From positions 4,382,620-4,446,619 of the forward strand of contig NZ_CP015249.1 of the NCBI RefSeq assembly GCF_001632775.1: 64,000 nucleotides of DNA. Direction: 5' to 3'. A program made the position numbers and the translations under genes. Positions 34,281 through 46,583 of the stretch are shown one piece after another; the first letter of the stretch is position 1; every line of letters starts with the position of its first letter. Source of the DNA: Dokdonella koreensis DS-123. Its GTDB lineage: Bacteria > Pseudomonadota > Gammaproteobacteria > Xanthomonadales > Rhodanobacteraceae. The notes beneath the pieces are model-generated. The model did no database searches, had not been told where the DNA came from, and worked only from the letters and a program-made list of their open reading frames with translations.

Positions 34281-35570
34281 TTACTTCTTCGCGGGGCGGG
34301 CCAGCTTCTGGCCGCTGCGCACGATCTTGAGGCGCTGGTCGGCCATCTGCTTGCTCGACGGGAACTGGGTCGCCTTCTCCCAGTCGGCGATCGCCGCGGC
34401 GCTCTGCCCGCTGGCGTCGCTGGCGTCGCCACGCAGGATGTAGGCCTCGCCTTCCTGCCGCAGGCCGCCCTTCTGGATCGCCGCGTCGAGCGCCTGCTTG
34501 GCCTCGGCGTAGCGCTCCTGGTAGAAAAGGGCATAGCCGCGCTGGAAGTCCACGTAGCCGTCCTTCGCGAACGGTGAGGCCTTGGCGTAGGCGTCGATCG
34601 CGCAGGTCTCGTCGTCGGCCTGCGAGCAGACGTCGCCGAGCAGGCGCCAGGGCTCGTAGCCGGACTCGATGATGCCCTTGTCGAGGCCTTCCTTCAGGAC
34701 CACGGCGGCTTCCTTGTGCTTGTCGCCGGAAGCATAGAGCTTGGCGAGCTGCAGGTAGTCCTCGCCGGTGCTCACCAAGCCTTCGTTCTTGGCCTTGGCC
34801 ATCACGGCGATCGCCTGATCGGGCTTGTCGGCGTTGATGTAGACGGTCGCGAGCTGGTTGATGAGCCGCTTGTTCTTCGGGTCCTTGGCCAGCTGCTGCT
34901 GCAGCACCTGGGCGGCCTGGTCGTACTGGTCGAGCTCGAAGTAGCTCGCGATCAGGATCTGGAACCAGCTCTCCTTCGGCTCGGGCGTCATGCCGATGGC
35001 CTTGGTCATCTCGGCAGCCGCTTCGGGGAACTTGTCCATGCGGTAGTAGATGTTGGCCTTGATCGCCTGGGCGTCGGCGGTGTTCTTGCCGCCTTCGCGC
35101 GCCCAGCGATCGAGCGTGGCCAGCGACTCGGGGTACTTCTCTTCCTGCAGCTGCAGCTGGGCGACCTGATACATCGCATCGAAGTGGTTGGCGTTGGGCA
35201 ACGCGTCCATCTCGATGGCCTGGTTCAACTCGGTGATGGCGCCGTTGCCGTCGTCCTTGCCCCACAGGATCTGGCCCTTGAGCAGGTGCGCGAACGCGAT
35301 CGCGTACGGCTTGGCGCGCTTGTCGTCGAGCACCTTCTGGATCAGCTCGACCGCTTCGTCGTCCTTGCTGTCGGAGAGCAGATCGTTCGCCTTGTTGAGG
35401 TCGCGCTGGCTCTTCTCCGACATGTCGGGCTTGGGCTCTTTGCGCGTCGCGTTCGGATAGGCGACTTCTTCCTTGTCCTTGCCGGACTTCTTCTGCGCCA
35501 TCGCGCCGTCGGTGACGAACATCAGCATCAGCGCGCACAAGGCGACGCGGATCAGGCTCTGCAACTTCAT
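34281..35570 (-). CDS. Exported tetratricopeptide-repeat protein next to tonB
   Basis: Protein of 429 residues with a signal peptide (LIRVALCALMLMFVTDGAMA, cleaved before QKKSG). The mature part is about ten TPR units (AYAIAFAHLLKGQILWG-type helices; PESLATLDRWA, ESWFQILIASYFELDQYDQA, GYALFYQERYAEAKQALDAA) with a Lys/Glu-rich start and a basic end (GQKLARPAKK). Position between gyrB and tonB-exbBD on the same strand suggests a periplasmic scaffold linked to the Ton system, which is inference. A GGTGAGG ribosome binding site lies 6 bp before the ATG. Confidence 0.85.
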   Translation of the reverse strand: MKLQSLIRVALCALMLMFVTDGAMAQKKSGKDKEEVAYPNATRKEPKPDMSEKSQRDLNKANDLLSDSKDDEAVELIQKVLDDKRAKPYAIAFAHLLKGQILWGKDDGNGAITELNQAIEMDALPNANHFDAMYQVAQLQLQEEKYPESLATLDRWAREGGKNTADAQAIKANIYYRMDKFPEAAAEMTKAIGMTPEPKESWFQILIASYFELDQYDQAAQVLQQQLAKDPKNKRLINQLATVYINADKPDQAIAVMAKAKNEGLVSTGEDYLQLAKLYASGDKHKEAAVVLKEGLDKGIIESGYEPWRLLGDVCSQADDETCAIDAYAKASPFAKDGYVDFQRGYALFYQERYAEAKQALDAAIQKGGLRQEGEAYILRGDASDASGQSAAAIADWEKATQFPSSKQMADQRLKIVRSGQKLARPAKK

Positions 35571-36138
35571 GGAAACCTCACCTGAGATAAAGCGGTGAAT
35601 GAAAGATGAAAATACGCACGTGAAAAGAGCGTACCCCCACCATTACGACCGGCACAAGCGCAGCGGCAGGCACCTGCGTGCTGCATTGCAACGGTTCCAC
35701 GGCGTACGGATGCAACGTCGTACAGAGCTGGCCGGGGTTCCGGCTGGCGATGAATCCGACAATCTACGATGACTGTCGTATGTTTTCCAGTCGCGTCAAC
35801 GACGTACCGGCCGCAGCCGCGCCATGGGGCGGTGTCGCTTCCGCGATCGCCGCGCACACGGTCGGCAAGCTGCGCTGCCGCATCGTGCCGTTCCTTCGCG
35901 CCGCCGGCCGCACCGGTACCGCCGGCGCAGAGCCTTCCTCTCGCTCGCACAGCCCCTCCCCGGGCCGCTGCGACACCCACACGTCGTTGAGCCAAGGGCT
36001 GTCCTGCCCGTGCTCGACGCCCACGTCGCGGCAATGCCGCGCCACCGGTTCCGCAGATCAACGGCTGGCGCCGGCGACCCGCGAGCGATCCGTCCCTGGA
36101 TCGCGCCGGCAGGCTGTTTCTCGACAACCTGCCGGATG
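35571..36138. other. Intergenic region behind gyrB, no convincing gene
   Basis: About 570 bp. Short frames on both strands show no family features. The first 60 bp before the TPR gene are AT-richer and probably hold its promoter. A hairpin lies at the gyrB end (36106-36135). Confidence 0.5.
36106..36135 (-). terminator. Weak hairpin behind gyrB
   Basis: CCGGCAGG (36106-36113) pairs with CCTGCCGG (36128-36135) around a 14-base loop, starting 3 bp behind the gyrB stop. No U run follows, so termination is uncertain. Confidence 0.3.
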
Positions 36139-38658
<2,520 letters not shown>

Positions 38659-38666
38659 TCAGGCGA

Positions 38667-39740
38667 TTATAGCAGTCGCTCGACCCTGCCCTGTTCCACG
38701 TGGAACATCGCCGCCGCGCGACCGGCGGGCACGGCCAGCGCGGCGGTACCGGTCAGCAGGATCTGTGCATCGGTACCGGCCAGGAACCCGAGTACGGCCT
38801 GCTGGTGCGCGACATCGAGCTCCGACGCCAGGTCATCCAGGCAGATGATCGGCCAATGGCCGGCCTGGGCATGAAACAGGCGCGCCTGTGCCAGGATGCA
38901 GACCAGCGCGCAGAGCTTCTCCTGGCCGCGCGAGAAGTACTCGCGTCGCTCGGCCCGCTCGAAACGCAGTGCCAGATCCGCACGATGCGGCCCTCCCCGC
39001 GTATGGCCGCGCTCGCGATCACGCAGCCGGCCCGCCGCGAGGCTGTCGGCCAGGGACAGGTCCGCCGCCCAACCCGCATGGAAATCCAGGCTGACCTGGC
39101 CCAGTTCACCGAGGAAGGCGGCGGCGACCACCTCCAGATGGGGGCGCAAACGGTCCAGATAAACGCCGCGCAGCTGGGTTATCGCCGCTCCGGATGCGGC
39201 CATCTCCTGTTCCCAGGCCGCAAGCTCATCGTCACGTGCCCCCAGGCGCAGCGATGCATTGCGCTGCCGCAGCGCGCGCTGGTAGCGCCGCCACTGCGCC
39301 AGGAACATGTGTTCCACGTGGAACACACCCCAATCCAGGTACGCACGCCGGTACTCTGCGCCGCCGGCAATCAGCGCGTGCGAACCCGGTTCGAAGCACA
39401 CGACCGCGGCATGCTCGACCAGATCACCTAGCGTCGTCGCCGATCCGTCCAGCCGCGCTTCGAGCCTGCCTGCGGTTCGTGCCAGTCCCACGCGCGATGA
39501 GCGGCCGTCCCGTTGCACCGTCACGCCGAAGACCGAGAAGCCCGCCGCCCCTTGCCGGACCAGACCATCGCGCCCGCCCGAGCGGAAGGTCCGCCCGTGC
39601 GAAAGCAGGTAGGCCGCTTCGAGCACCGTGGTCTTGCCTGCCCCGTTGCCCCCGACGAACTGGTTCCAGCCGGGGTCCAGCGGCAGGTCCAGGCGCTCGA
39701 AGCGGCGCAGGTCCACCAGTCTCAGTTCTTCAAGGTGCAT
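38667..39740 (-). CDS. recF: DNA replication and repair protein RecF
   Basis: RecF, 357 residues, an ABC/SMC-like ATPase that helps load RecA at single-strand gaps. It has the P-loop GGNGAGKTTVLEAAYLLSHG near the N-terminus, a signature region with YFSRGQEKLCALVCILAQ and the Walker B ICLDDLASELD. The start is ATG 39740 (MHLEELRLVDLRRFERL); a TTG three codons upstream also reads in frame but is unlikely. Length is normal. It is separated from dnaN by an intrinsic terminator, so it probably has some transcription of its own. Confidence 0.95.
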   Translation of the reverse strand: MHLEELRLVDLRRFERLDLPLDPGWNQFVGGNGAGKTTVLEAAYLLSHGRTFRSGGRDGLVRQGAAGFSVFGVTVQRDGRSSRVGLARTAGRLEARLDGSATTLGDLVEHAAVVCFEPGSHALIAGGAEYRRAYLDWGVFHVEHMFLAQWRRYQRALRQRNASLRLGARDDELAAWEQEMAASGAAITQLRGVYLDRLRPHLEVVAAAFLGELGQVSLDFHAGWAADLSLADSLAAGRLRDRERGHTRGGPHRADLALRFERAERREYFSRGQEKLCALVCILAQARLFHAQAGHWPIICLDDLASELDVAHQQAVLGFLAGTDAQILLTGTAALAVPAGRAAAMFHVEQGRVERLL

Positions 39741-39774
39741 CGGTCTCAACGGACGTCATGGTCGGGCCGGCGCC

Positions 39775-39810
39775 AAACAAAAGGCCCGCAGCGCATGGCA
39801 TGCGGGCCTT
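39775..39810 (-). terminator. Intrinsic terminator between dnaN and recF
   Basis: AAGGCCCGCA (39781-39790) pairs with TGCGGGCCTT (39801-39810), 10-base loop, and the minus strand continues with TTGTTT. It lies 24 bp behind the dnaN stop. Confidence 0.75.
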
Positions 39811-39834
39811 CGAAACACCAGGCGAAGAAACCGA

Positions 39835-40935
39835 TCAGAGCCGCAACGGCATGATCACGTGACGGGTGTCTTCGGTATCGGGCTTGCGCAGCAAACAGCT
39901 GGACTGCGCATCGCGCAGGCACAGCAGCACCTCGTCACTGTCCAACGCGCCCAATGCGTCCTGCAGGTAGTTGACGTTGAAGCCGACCGAAAGCTCGGAG
40001 ACACCGGTCCGCGCTTCGAGCTCTTCCACCGCCTCTTCCTGCTCCGGGTTGTGCGCGACGATGCGCAGGCGGTTCGGGCCGACCTCAAGCTTCACGCCGC
40101 GGTACTTCTCGTTCGAGAGGATCGCCGCACGCTGCAAGGCCGCGCGCAGCTCCTCGCGCACGACGTGAACCTCCTTGTCGACACCGATCGGCACGACCGC
40201 CTCGTAGTCCGGGAACCGCCCGTCGATCAGCTTCGACGTGAAAACCACGCCACCGCGGCGCACGCGTAGATGATTGCGCCCGAACTCCAGGTCGACGTTG
40301 CCCTCACCGCTCTCGAACAAGCCCTGCAATTCCAGCACGCCCTTGCGCGGGATGATGATCTGGCGCCGCGAACTGATCGTGGCTTCCAGGCGCGTTTCGG
40401 CGAGCGCCAAGCGGTGGCCGTCGGTCGCGACGCAACGCAAGGCGTGCTCACGCAGGTCCAGCAACATGCCGTTGAGGTAGTAACGCACGTCCTGGTGCGC
40501 CATCGCGAAGGCCGTCCGGTCCATCAGCGACTTCAGGGCTGCCTCCGGCAACGTGACGCGCTCGACCAGGTCGATGCTGTCGATCACCGGAAATTCGGTT
40601 GCCGGCAGCGTCGCCAGCGTAAAACGGCTGCGGCCTGCACTCAGCGTCACCCGTTCGCCGTTCTGCTCGATCTTGATCTTGCTGCCGTCCGGCAGGGCCC
40701 GGCTGATGTCGAAGAGCTTGCGCGCCGGGATTGTCACTTCGCCAGGATCGAGCGATTCGGCTTCGGTCCGGGCGATCATCTCGACCTCCAGATCCGTACC
40801 GGTGAACGAAACGCCGTCCGCGCTGACCTGCACCAACAGGTTGGCCAGCACCGGCAGCGTCTGTCGGCGCTCCACCACGCCGGTCACCTGCTGCAACGGC
40901 TTCAATAAAGCTTCGCGTTGGATGCTGAATCGCAT
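39835..40935 (-). CDS. dnaN: DNA polymerase III beta clamp
   Basis: Sliding clamp, 366 residues, the homodimeric ring that tethers polymerase III. All three clamp domains are present: LLKPLQQVTGVVERRQTLPV and ISFTGTDLEVEM-type start, a middle with FAMAHQDVRYYLNGMLLDLR and VATDGHRLALAETRLE, and an end with VGFNVNYLQDALGAL and the closing DTRHVIMPLRL peptide. It lies across the oriC region from dnaA on the same strand. Confidence 0.97.
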   Translation of the reverse strand: MRFSIQREALLKPLQQVTGVVERRQTLPVLANLLVQVSADGVSFTGTDLEVEMIARTEAESLDPGEVTIPARKLFDISRALPDGSKIKIEQNGERVTLSAGRSRFTLATLPATEFPVIDSIDLVERVTLPEAALKSLMDRTAFAMAHQDVRYYLNGMLLDLREHALRCVATDGHRLALAETRLEATISSRRQIIIPRKGVLELQGLFESGEGNVDLEFGRNHLRVRRGGVVFTSKLIDGRFPDYEAVVPIGVDKEVHVVREELRAALQRAAILSNEKYRGVKLEVGPNRLRIVAHNPEQEEAVEELEARTGVSELSVGFNVNYLQDALGALDSDEVLLCLRDAQSSCLLRKPDTEDTRHVIMPLRL

Positions 40936-41142
40936 GGGCCTCGTCCGTCTCGTCCTGTTATTGGTTTTTGGGGATTAGTTTGTGGTTGTAGGGCCTGGGG
41001 ACAACCCGAAAACAGCAAATTTTACCTTTATCATCAACCGGTTATCGCTGTTTCTCGTGGTGTACTACCGCCCCGCTTCGGTGTGCATGGGTTGTGGATA
41101 ACAGCAGCGCCGAAAAAAGTCCACGTATTATCCACAGCCTGT
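40936..41142. other. Probable oriC: dnaA-dnaN intergenic region
   Basis: Holds two DnaA boxes in opposite orientation: TTGTGGATAA at 41092-41101 and TTATCCACA at 41128-41136 (both match the consensus). A weaker match, TTATCGCTG, starts near 41042. An AT-rich stretch at about 41008-41036 could be the unwinding element. I recall that the Xanthomonas origin lies in the same gap; functional proof is not available from sequence. Confidence 0.7.
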
Positions 41143-42468
41143 TCACCCCGTCAGCGCGCGGACCAGCTTTTCCCAGTCCTGGCGCAGCCGGCCGTCGGTC
41201 TCGCGAAAATCGGCGATCGTCCGGCAGGCATGCAGCACCGTCGTATGGTCGCGGCCGCCAAAGGCGTCGCCGATCTCCGGCAAGCTGTGTTCGGTCAGCT
41301 CCTTGGCCAGGGCCATGGCCATCTGGCGGGGCCGTGCGATCGAGCGGCTGCGGTTCTTCGAAAGGAAGTCGGCGAGCCGCAGCTGGTAGTAGTCCGCCAC
41401 GGTGCGCTGGATGTTGGGAATGGTGATCGCCTGCGCGTGCACGGTCAGCAGATCACGCAGCGTTTCCTGGGCGAATTCGGCGGTGATCAGGCGGCCTTCG
41501 AAGTTCGAGCGCGCCACCAGCGTGTTGAGCGCGCCTTCGAGGTCGCGGACGTTGGAACGCATGCGCTTGGCGATCAGCACCGCCACCTCTTCGGGCAGCT
41601 CCACGCCCTTGCTCTGGGCCTTGCTGAGCAGGATCGCGGCGCGGGTCTCGAAATCCGGCGGCTCGACGATCACCGACAAACCCCAGCCCAGCCGCGACTT
41701 CAATCGCGGTTCGAGGTTCTCCACTTCCTTCGGATAGCGGTCGCAGGTCAGGATGATCTGCTGCTTGCCTTCGAACAGCGCGTTGAAGGTGTGGAAGAAC
41801 TCTTCCTGCGTGGTGTTCTTCCCGGCGAAGAACTGGATGTCGTCGATCAGCAGGGCGTCGACCGAACGGAAACGGCGCTTGAAGTCGTCCATGTTCTTCT
41901 GCGCCAGCGCCTTGACCATGCCGCTGACGAACTGCTCCGAGCGCAGGTACAGCAGCTTGACCTCGGGGTTGTTACGGCGCATGAGGTTGCCGGCGGCGTG
42001 CATCAGGTGGGTCTTGCCCAGGCCGGTGCCGCCGTAGAGCAGCAGCGGGTTGTAGGCCCGCCCGGGGTTCATCGCCACCTGCAGGGCCGCTGCCTTGCCG
42101 AGCTGGTTGGACTTGCCCTCGACGAACGTCTCGAACGTGTAGTGGGGATCGAGGTTGGAATCCTCGCGGCTTTCGCGCCGGACCGGCCGCGCGGCGGTGC
42201 CCGTGCCGGTCTCCCTCGCCCGGCTCGCGTTGAGCGAGCCGACGTCGACGCGCACGTTGACCGGATAGCCGGCCAGGTGTTCCAGCACGGTCGCGATGCG
42301 CGGCAGGAACCGCTCGCGGATCGCATCGACCGTATAGGCGTTTGGCGCAAACAGCCGCAGCCCGGCATCGCTCTCGCTGGCCTGCAGCGGCGCCAGGTAG
42401 GTATGCACATCCTCGGCGGCGGATTCGGATTCAAGCCGCGCCAGGCAGCGCTGCCACAATTCACTCAC
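41143..42468 (-). CDS. dnaA: Chromosomal replication initiator DnaA
   Basis: DnaA, 441 residues, binds DnaA boxes and opens the origin in an ATP-controlled way. Domain I is at the N-terminus ([20 protein letters not shown]), followed by a short variable domain II. The AAA+ domain has Walker [18 protein letters not shown] and Walker [15 protein letters not shown], and the initiator-specific region is intact. The C-terminal helix-turn-helix carries the signature [17 protein letters not shown]. The start is GTG 42468 with GAAGG 8 bp upstream. It is divergent from rpmH. Confidence 0.97.
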   Translation of the reverse strand: MSELWQRCLARLESESAAEDVHTYLAPLQASESDAGLRLFAPNAYTVDAIRERFLPRIATVLEHLAGYPVNVRVDVGSLNASRARETGTGTAARPVRRESREDSNLDPHYTFETFVEGKSNQLGKAAALQVAMNPGRAYNPLLLYGGTGLGKTHLMHAAGNLMRRNNPEVKLLYLRSEQFVSGMVKALAQKNMDDFKRRFRSVDALLIDDIQFFAGKNTTQEEFFHTFNALFEGKQQIILTCDRYPKEVENLEPRLKSRLGWGLSVIVEPPDFETRAAILLSKAQSKGVELPEEVAVLIAKRMRSNVRDLEGALNTLVARSNFEGRLITAEFAQETLRDLLTVHAQAITIPNIQRTVADYYQLRLADFLSKNRSRSIARPRQMAMALAKELTEHSLPEIGDAFGGRDHTTVLHACRTIADFRETDGRLRQDWEKLVRALTG

Positions 42469-42658
42469 GGGTCGGAACCTTCGAAACGGAACATCGGAAA
42501 CACGCAGGAAGGCCGATCAGGGGCCGTCCGCGGTCAGGGGAAGCGCGTACCGCAAGGCGGCAGGCCAACGGATGAGTCTACTCCATGCGCCCGGCGTGGG
42601 CGGGCCGGGAGCGGTGACACGAGCGCCCGCAGTCCACCGCGGCGAACACGGCTTTTCC

Positions 42659-42687
42659 TTGACAGGATCGGCAGGTATGCCTACTAT
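42659..42687 (+). promoter_or_regulatory. Sigma-70 promoter of rpmH-rnpA
   Basis: TTGACA (42659-42664), a 17-bp spacer, then TACTAT (42682-42687), 35 bp before the rpmH ATG. This is the best textbook promoter in the window and fits a highly expressed ribosomal protein gene. Confidence 0.85.
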
Positions 42688-42722
42688 CCGCGGCCTTTTT
42701 CCGTTCCTGATCCGGTCCCGCC

Positions 42723-42863
42723 ATGGCCACGAAACGCACCTATCAGCCCAGCAATCTCAAGCGCGCCCGTGATCATGGGTTTCGCGCGCGCATGAAGACC
42801 CGTGGCGGCCGCAAGGTCATCAACGCCCGTCGCGCGCGCGGCCGCAAGCGCCTCTGCGTGTAA
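42723..42863 (+). CDS. rpmH: 50S ribosomal protein L34
   Basis: L34, 46 residues and strongly basic, part of the large ribosomal subunit. The sequence [20 protein letters not shown] followed by [20 protein letters not shown] is typical, and the length is exactly that of the family. It starts the rpmH-rnpA-yidC-mnmE series and is divergent from dnaA. Confidence 0.97.
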   Translation: MATKRTYQPSNLKRARDHGFRARMKTRGGRKVINARRARGRKRLCV

Positions 42864-42879
42864 CGCTCCGGGCGGTCGC

Positions 42880-43332
42880 ATGGGTTGCGCAAGCTTCCCG
42901 CGCGCCGCTCGATTGCTGCGGCCCGGCGACTTCGCCGCGCTGCGCCGTGCCAGCCGCCGCGTAGGCGTCGATCATTTCCATGTCGAGACAGCCTCGCGGC
43001 CGATCGGCCCGCGGCTGGGCATGGCCGTCTCCAAGCGTGTCTCCAAGCGCGCCGTCGAGCGCAACCGCATCAAGCGGCAGATCCGCGAGAGCTACCGGCA
43101 CGTCCTCGGCAGCCTGCCCGCACTCGACATCCTCGTCGTCGCCCGTACCAGCGCCTCCACCTGCGACAACGCCGTGCTGCGCGCCGACCTGGCGCGCCTG
43201 TGGGGCAAGCTCCAGCGCCTGGTCGCCGAATCCCCGGAGGGCGTTTCCGTTGAAGCGTCACCGCGCCGGCGGCACAATGGCAAGGCCGCCGACCCGCGGC
43301 CCGATTCTCCACCCTCCCCGTCATGCGACTGA
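42880..43332 (+). CDS. rnpA: Ribonuclease P protein component
   Basis: RnpA, 150 residues, the basic protein that helps RNase P RNA mature tRNA 5' ends. The start is ATG 42880 (MGCASFPRAARLLRPGDFAA), 16 bp behind rpmH. The RNR signature region reads SKRVSKRAVERNRIKRQIRE, then SLPALDILVVARTSA. The C-terminal 25 residues are a Pro/Arg-rich extension beyond the usual 120-130 residues. A yidD gene, often found between rnpA and yidC, is absent: only 70 bp separate the two. Confidence 0.94.
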   Translation: MGCASFPRAARLLRPGDFAALRRASRRVGVDHFHVETASRPIGPRLGMAVSKRVSKRAVERNRIKRQIRESYRHVLGSLPALDILVVARTSASTCDNAVLRADLARLWGKLQRLVAESPEGVSVEASPRRRHNGKAADPRPDSPPSPSCD

Positions 43333-43402
43333 CGTCCGGCTCGTGCGCGCCGCGTCGGTGCGCAGCGCAGCGCATCGCGCGACCTGAAATCACGACTCCA
43401 CG

Positions 43403-45169
43403 ATGACCAGCCCTCGCCCGTTTCTTCTGCTCGCCCTCCTGCTGCTCGGCTACCTGCTGTGGGAGCAATGGCGCACCGACTACGGCCAGCCGTCGCCGCC
43501 GCCAGCGCCCGCCGTTGCCGTCGAGGACACCGTGCCGGCCGCGACCGTGCCCGGCGATACGCCGGTCGCCGCCACGGCGCCGGGCGACGTACCGGTCACC
43601 GCGCAGCCGGAACCGGCGGCCGCGGGCCAGCGCATCGTCGTGACGACCGACGTCCTGCGCGTGGAGATCGATACGCGCGGCGGCAGCGTCGTCGTCGCCG
43701 ATCTGCTGGCCTATCCCAAGCAGCCCAAGCAGCCCGAGCCCGTGCGCCTGCTGGACGACAGCACCACCGGCTACTTCGTGGCCAACAGCGGCCTGGTCAG
43801 CGCACAGGGCGCGCCGGCCGCACCCGACCACAACGCGGTGTTCTCGGCCGCGGCGACCGACTATGCGTTCGCCGCCGGGCAGGAACGCATCGAGGTGCCG
43901 CTGACCTGGCAGGGCGAGTCCGGCCTCACGGTGAGCAAGGTCTACACCTTCGAGCGCGGCAGCTACGTGATCGGGCAGCGCCAGGAGATCCGCAACGCCG
44001 GCGCCGCGCCGTGGACCGGAAACGCCTACCGCGAGCTGCGGCGCGTGCCGCTGGTCGTGGACACGCGTGGCCTGAAGGGCTACACCAACCCGGAGCAGTA
44101 CAGTTTCACCGGCGCCGCCTGGTACAGCCCTCAGCACAAGTTCCAGAAGTTCGCGTTCGACAAGTTCAAGAACGACCCGGTGAACATCGGCGTGGTCCCA
44201 TTACCCGAAGGGGAGCGTTGGGCCTGGCGCGACTGGTGGCTCAAGCGCGTCAAGGTTCCGGCTGACGCTGGCTGGATCGCTCAGGTTCAACACTACTTTT
44301 TCGCCGCCTGGATCCCGTCGGGCAACGAAGCCAGCGAGTTCTCGCGTGCGGAGCTTCCCAACCCCGCCGGCACGCGCTACCTGATCCGGGCGGTCGCGCC
44401 CTCGACCACGGTCGCGCCGGGCGAGACACGCGTGCTCGATGCTCGCCTTTACGTCGGCCCGAAGCTCCAGAGCACGCTCGACGACATCGCCCCCGGCCTG
44501 TCGCTGACGGCCAACTACGGCATCTTCACCTTCATCTCCGCGCCGCTGCACTGGGTGCTCGACAAGCTGCACGCGCTGACCGGCAACTGGGGCTTCGCGA
44601 TCATCCTGCTGGTGCTGCTGATCAAGGCCGGGTTCTACAAGCTCAGCGAGGCCCAGTACCGCTCGATGGCGCGCATGCGCAAGGTGGCCCCGCGCATGCA
44701 GGCGCTCAAGGAGCGCTACGGCGACGACCGGCAGAAGCTCAACCAGGCCATGCTGGAGATGTACCAGAAGGAGAAGATCAACCCGCTCGGCGGCTGCCTG
44801 CCGATGCTGATCCAGATCCCGGTGTTCTTCGCGCTGTACTGGGTGCTGATCGAGAGTGTGGAGCTGCGCCAGGCGCCGTTCATCGGCTGGATCCAGAACC
44901 TGTCCGCGCCGGACCCGTACTTCGTGCTGCCGATCCTCAATGCCGCGGCGATGCTGCTGACCCAGCACCTGACGCCGATGACCGGCATGGACCCGACGCA
45001 GGCCAAGATCATGAAGTTCATGCCGGTCGCGTTCTCGGTGCTGTTCGCGTTCTTCCCGGCCGGCCTGGTGCTGTACTGGGCGACCAACGCCATCCTGTCG
45101 CTGATCCAGCAGTACATCATCACCAAGCGCGTGGAAGCCGGCGAAACGGCCAAGCCCGCCAAGGGATGA
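43403..45169 (+). CDS. yidC: Membrane protein insertase YidC
   Basis: YidC, 588 residues, inserts and folds inner-membrane proteins alone or with SecYEG. The first transmembrane helix (FLLLALLLLGYLLWEQW) is followed by a linker rich in Pro, Ala and Val and the large periplasmic domain (about 80-360). The conserved C-terminal part starts at GNWGFAIILLVLLIKAGFYK and has the coiled cytoplasmic loop RMRKVAPRMQALKERYGDDR, then NPLGGCLPMLIQIPVFFALY. The end helices reach QQYIITKRVEAGE. The weak ribosome binding site is unusual for a gene of this importance. Confidence 0.97.
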   Translation: MTSPRPFLLLALLLLGYLLWEQWRTDYGQPSPPPAPAVAVEDTVPAATVPGDTPVAATAPGDVPVTAQPEPAAAGQRIVVTTDVLRVEIDTRGGSVVVADLLAYPKQPKQPEPVRLLDDSTTGYFVANSGLVSAQGAPAAPDHNAVFSAAATDYAFAAGQERIEVPLTWQGESGLTVSKVYTFERGSYVIGQRQEIRNAGAAPWTGNAYRELRRVPLVVDTRGLKGYTNPEQYSFTGAAWYSPQHKFQKFAFDKFKNDPVNIGVVPLPEGERWAWRDWWLKRVKVPADAGWIAQVQHYFFAAWIPSGNEASEFSRAELPNPAGTRYLIRAVAPSTTVAPGETRVLDARLYVGPKLQSTLDDIAPGLSLTANYGIFTFISAPLHWVLDKLHALTGNWGFAIILLVLLIKAGFYKLSEAQYRSMARMRKVAPRMQALKERYGDDRQKLNQAMLEMYQKEKINPLGGCLPMLIQIPVFFALYWVLIESVELRQAPFIGWIQNLSAPDPYFVLPILNAAAMLLTQHLTPMTGMDPTQAKIMKFMPVAFSVLFAFFPAGLVLYWATNAILSLIQQYIITKRVEAGETAKPAKG

Positions 45170-45230
45170 CGGCAGGCGGCGGCATCGCCGCCGCCGGTCC
45201 TGCGTCCGCGGAGGGAGTCGAGGTACCCGC

Positions 45231-46574
45231 GTGTCCTCTACCGACACCATCGCCGCGATCGCCACGCCGCCCGGCAACGGTGGCATCGGTATCGTGCGCG
45301 TCTCCGGCCCGCAGGTTCCGCGCCTCGCCCAAGTCCTGCTCGGCCGCCGCCCGCGTGCGCGCCATGCGCACCTGTGCCGGTTCGCCGATGCCGCCGGCGA
45401 GCCGATCGATCACGGCCTGCTGATCCATTTTCCGGCGCCGCACTCGTTCACCGGCGAGCACGTGGTCGAGCTGCAGGCCCACGGCAGCCCGGTCGCCCTG
45501 CGACGCCTGCTGGCACGCGTGGTCGAGCTCGGCGCGCGCCATGCGCGACCCGGCGAGTTTTCCGAGCGTGCCTTCCTCAACGGCCGCCTCGACCTCGCTC
45601 AGGCCGAGGCGATCGCCGACCTGATCGCCGCCGGCTCCGAAGCGAGCGCACGCGCGGCGATGCGCAGCCTCGACGGCGTCTTTTCGCAGCAGGTGCATGC
45701 GCTGACCGAAGCGACGATCCGCCTGCGCGTATGGATCGAGGCGGCAATCGACTTCCCCGAGGAGGAAATCGATTTCCTCGCCGCGCCGGCACTCGCCGGC
45801 GGCTTCGCCCAGCTGCGCCAGCAGCTCGCCTCCCTGCTCGCCGATACCCGGCGCGGCGTTCGCCTCAATGACGGGCTGCACGTGGTCATCGTCGGACGCC
45901 CCAACGCCGGCAAGTCCAGTCTGCTGAACGCGCTGGCGGCGACCGAGCGCGCGATCGTGACCGACATCCCGGGCACCACGCGCGACGTGCTGCGTGAAAC
46001 GATCGACATCGACGGCATTGCCTTGACCCTGGTCGATACCGCTGGTCTGCGCGAGGCCGAGGACCGGGTCGAGCAGGAAGGCATCCGCCGCGCCCGCCTG
46101 GAACTGCAGCGCGCCGACGTCGCCATCCTGGTCAGCGACGATGACGACACGGACGCCGACCGCGTTCTGCTCACCGGCCTGCCGGCGACAGCCACGCGAC
46201 TCCTCGTGCACAACAAGATCGATCGCACCGCCGCCGCACCGGACCGTCAGGTCCGCGCCGACGGTACCCACCTGTGGCTCTCTGCCCGGACCGGTGCGGG
46301 CCTGGCGCTGCTGGTCGCCGAACTCACGCGGCTGGCCGGCCAGGGTGAAGCGCCCGCGGGCAGCTTCAGCGCCCGCGCCCGCCACGTGGCCGCGCTCGAG
46401 CGCGCGGCGCTCGCCCTGGAGGCCGCCGAGCATGCGCTCACCGACGCCCGCGCCGGCGAACTGGCCGCTGAGGAACTGCGCCAGATGCAGCATGCGCTCG
46501 GCGAGATCACCGGCGAATTCACCAGCGAGGACCTGCTCGGGCGGATCTTCGCGGATTTCTGCATCGGGAAGTAG
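45231..46574 (+). CDS. mnmE: tRNA uridine-5-carboxymethylaminomethyl GTPase
   Basis: MnmE (TrmE), 447 residues. With MnmG it modifies U34 of certain tRNAs, using 5,10-methylene-THF. The N-terminal folate-binding part is ATPPGNGGIGIVRVSG and the C-terminal end is FADFCIGK with the catalytic Cys. The inserted G domain has GRPNAGKSSLLNALAATERA, TDIPGTTRDVLRE, DTAGLREAEDRVEQEGI and NKID. The start is GTG 45231 with a GAGG upstream. It follows yidC by 61 bp on the same strand. Confidence 0.96.
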   Translation: MSSTDTIAAIATPPGNGGIGIVRVSGPQVPRLAQVLLGRRPRARHAHLCRFADAAGEPIDHGLLIHFPAPHSFTGEHVVELQAHGSPVALRRLLARVVELGARHARPGEFSERAFLNGRLDLAQAEAIADLIAAGSEASARAAMRSLDGVFSQQVHALTEATIRLRVWIEAAIDFPEEEIDFLAAPALAGGFAQLRQQLASLLADTRRGVRLNDGLHVVIVGRPNAGKSSLLNALAATERAIVTDIPGTTRDVLRETIDIDGIALTLVDTAGLREAEDRVEQEGIRRARLELQRADVAILVSDDDDTDADRVLLTGLPATATRLLVHNKIDRTAAAPDRQVRADGTHLWLSARTGAGLALLVAELTRLAGQGEAPAGSFSARARHVAALERAALALEAAEHALTDARAGELAAEELRQMQHALGEITGEFTSEDLLGRIFADFCIGK

Positions 46575-46583
46575 AGCCTCCCG

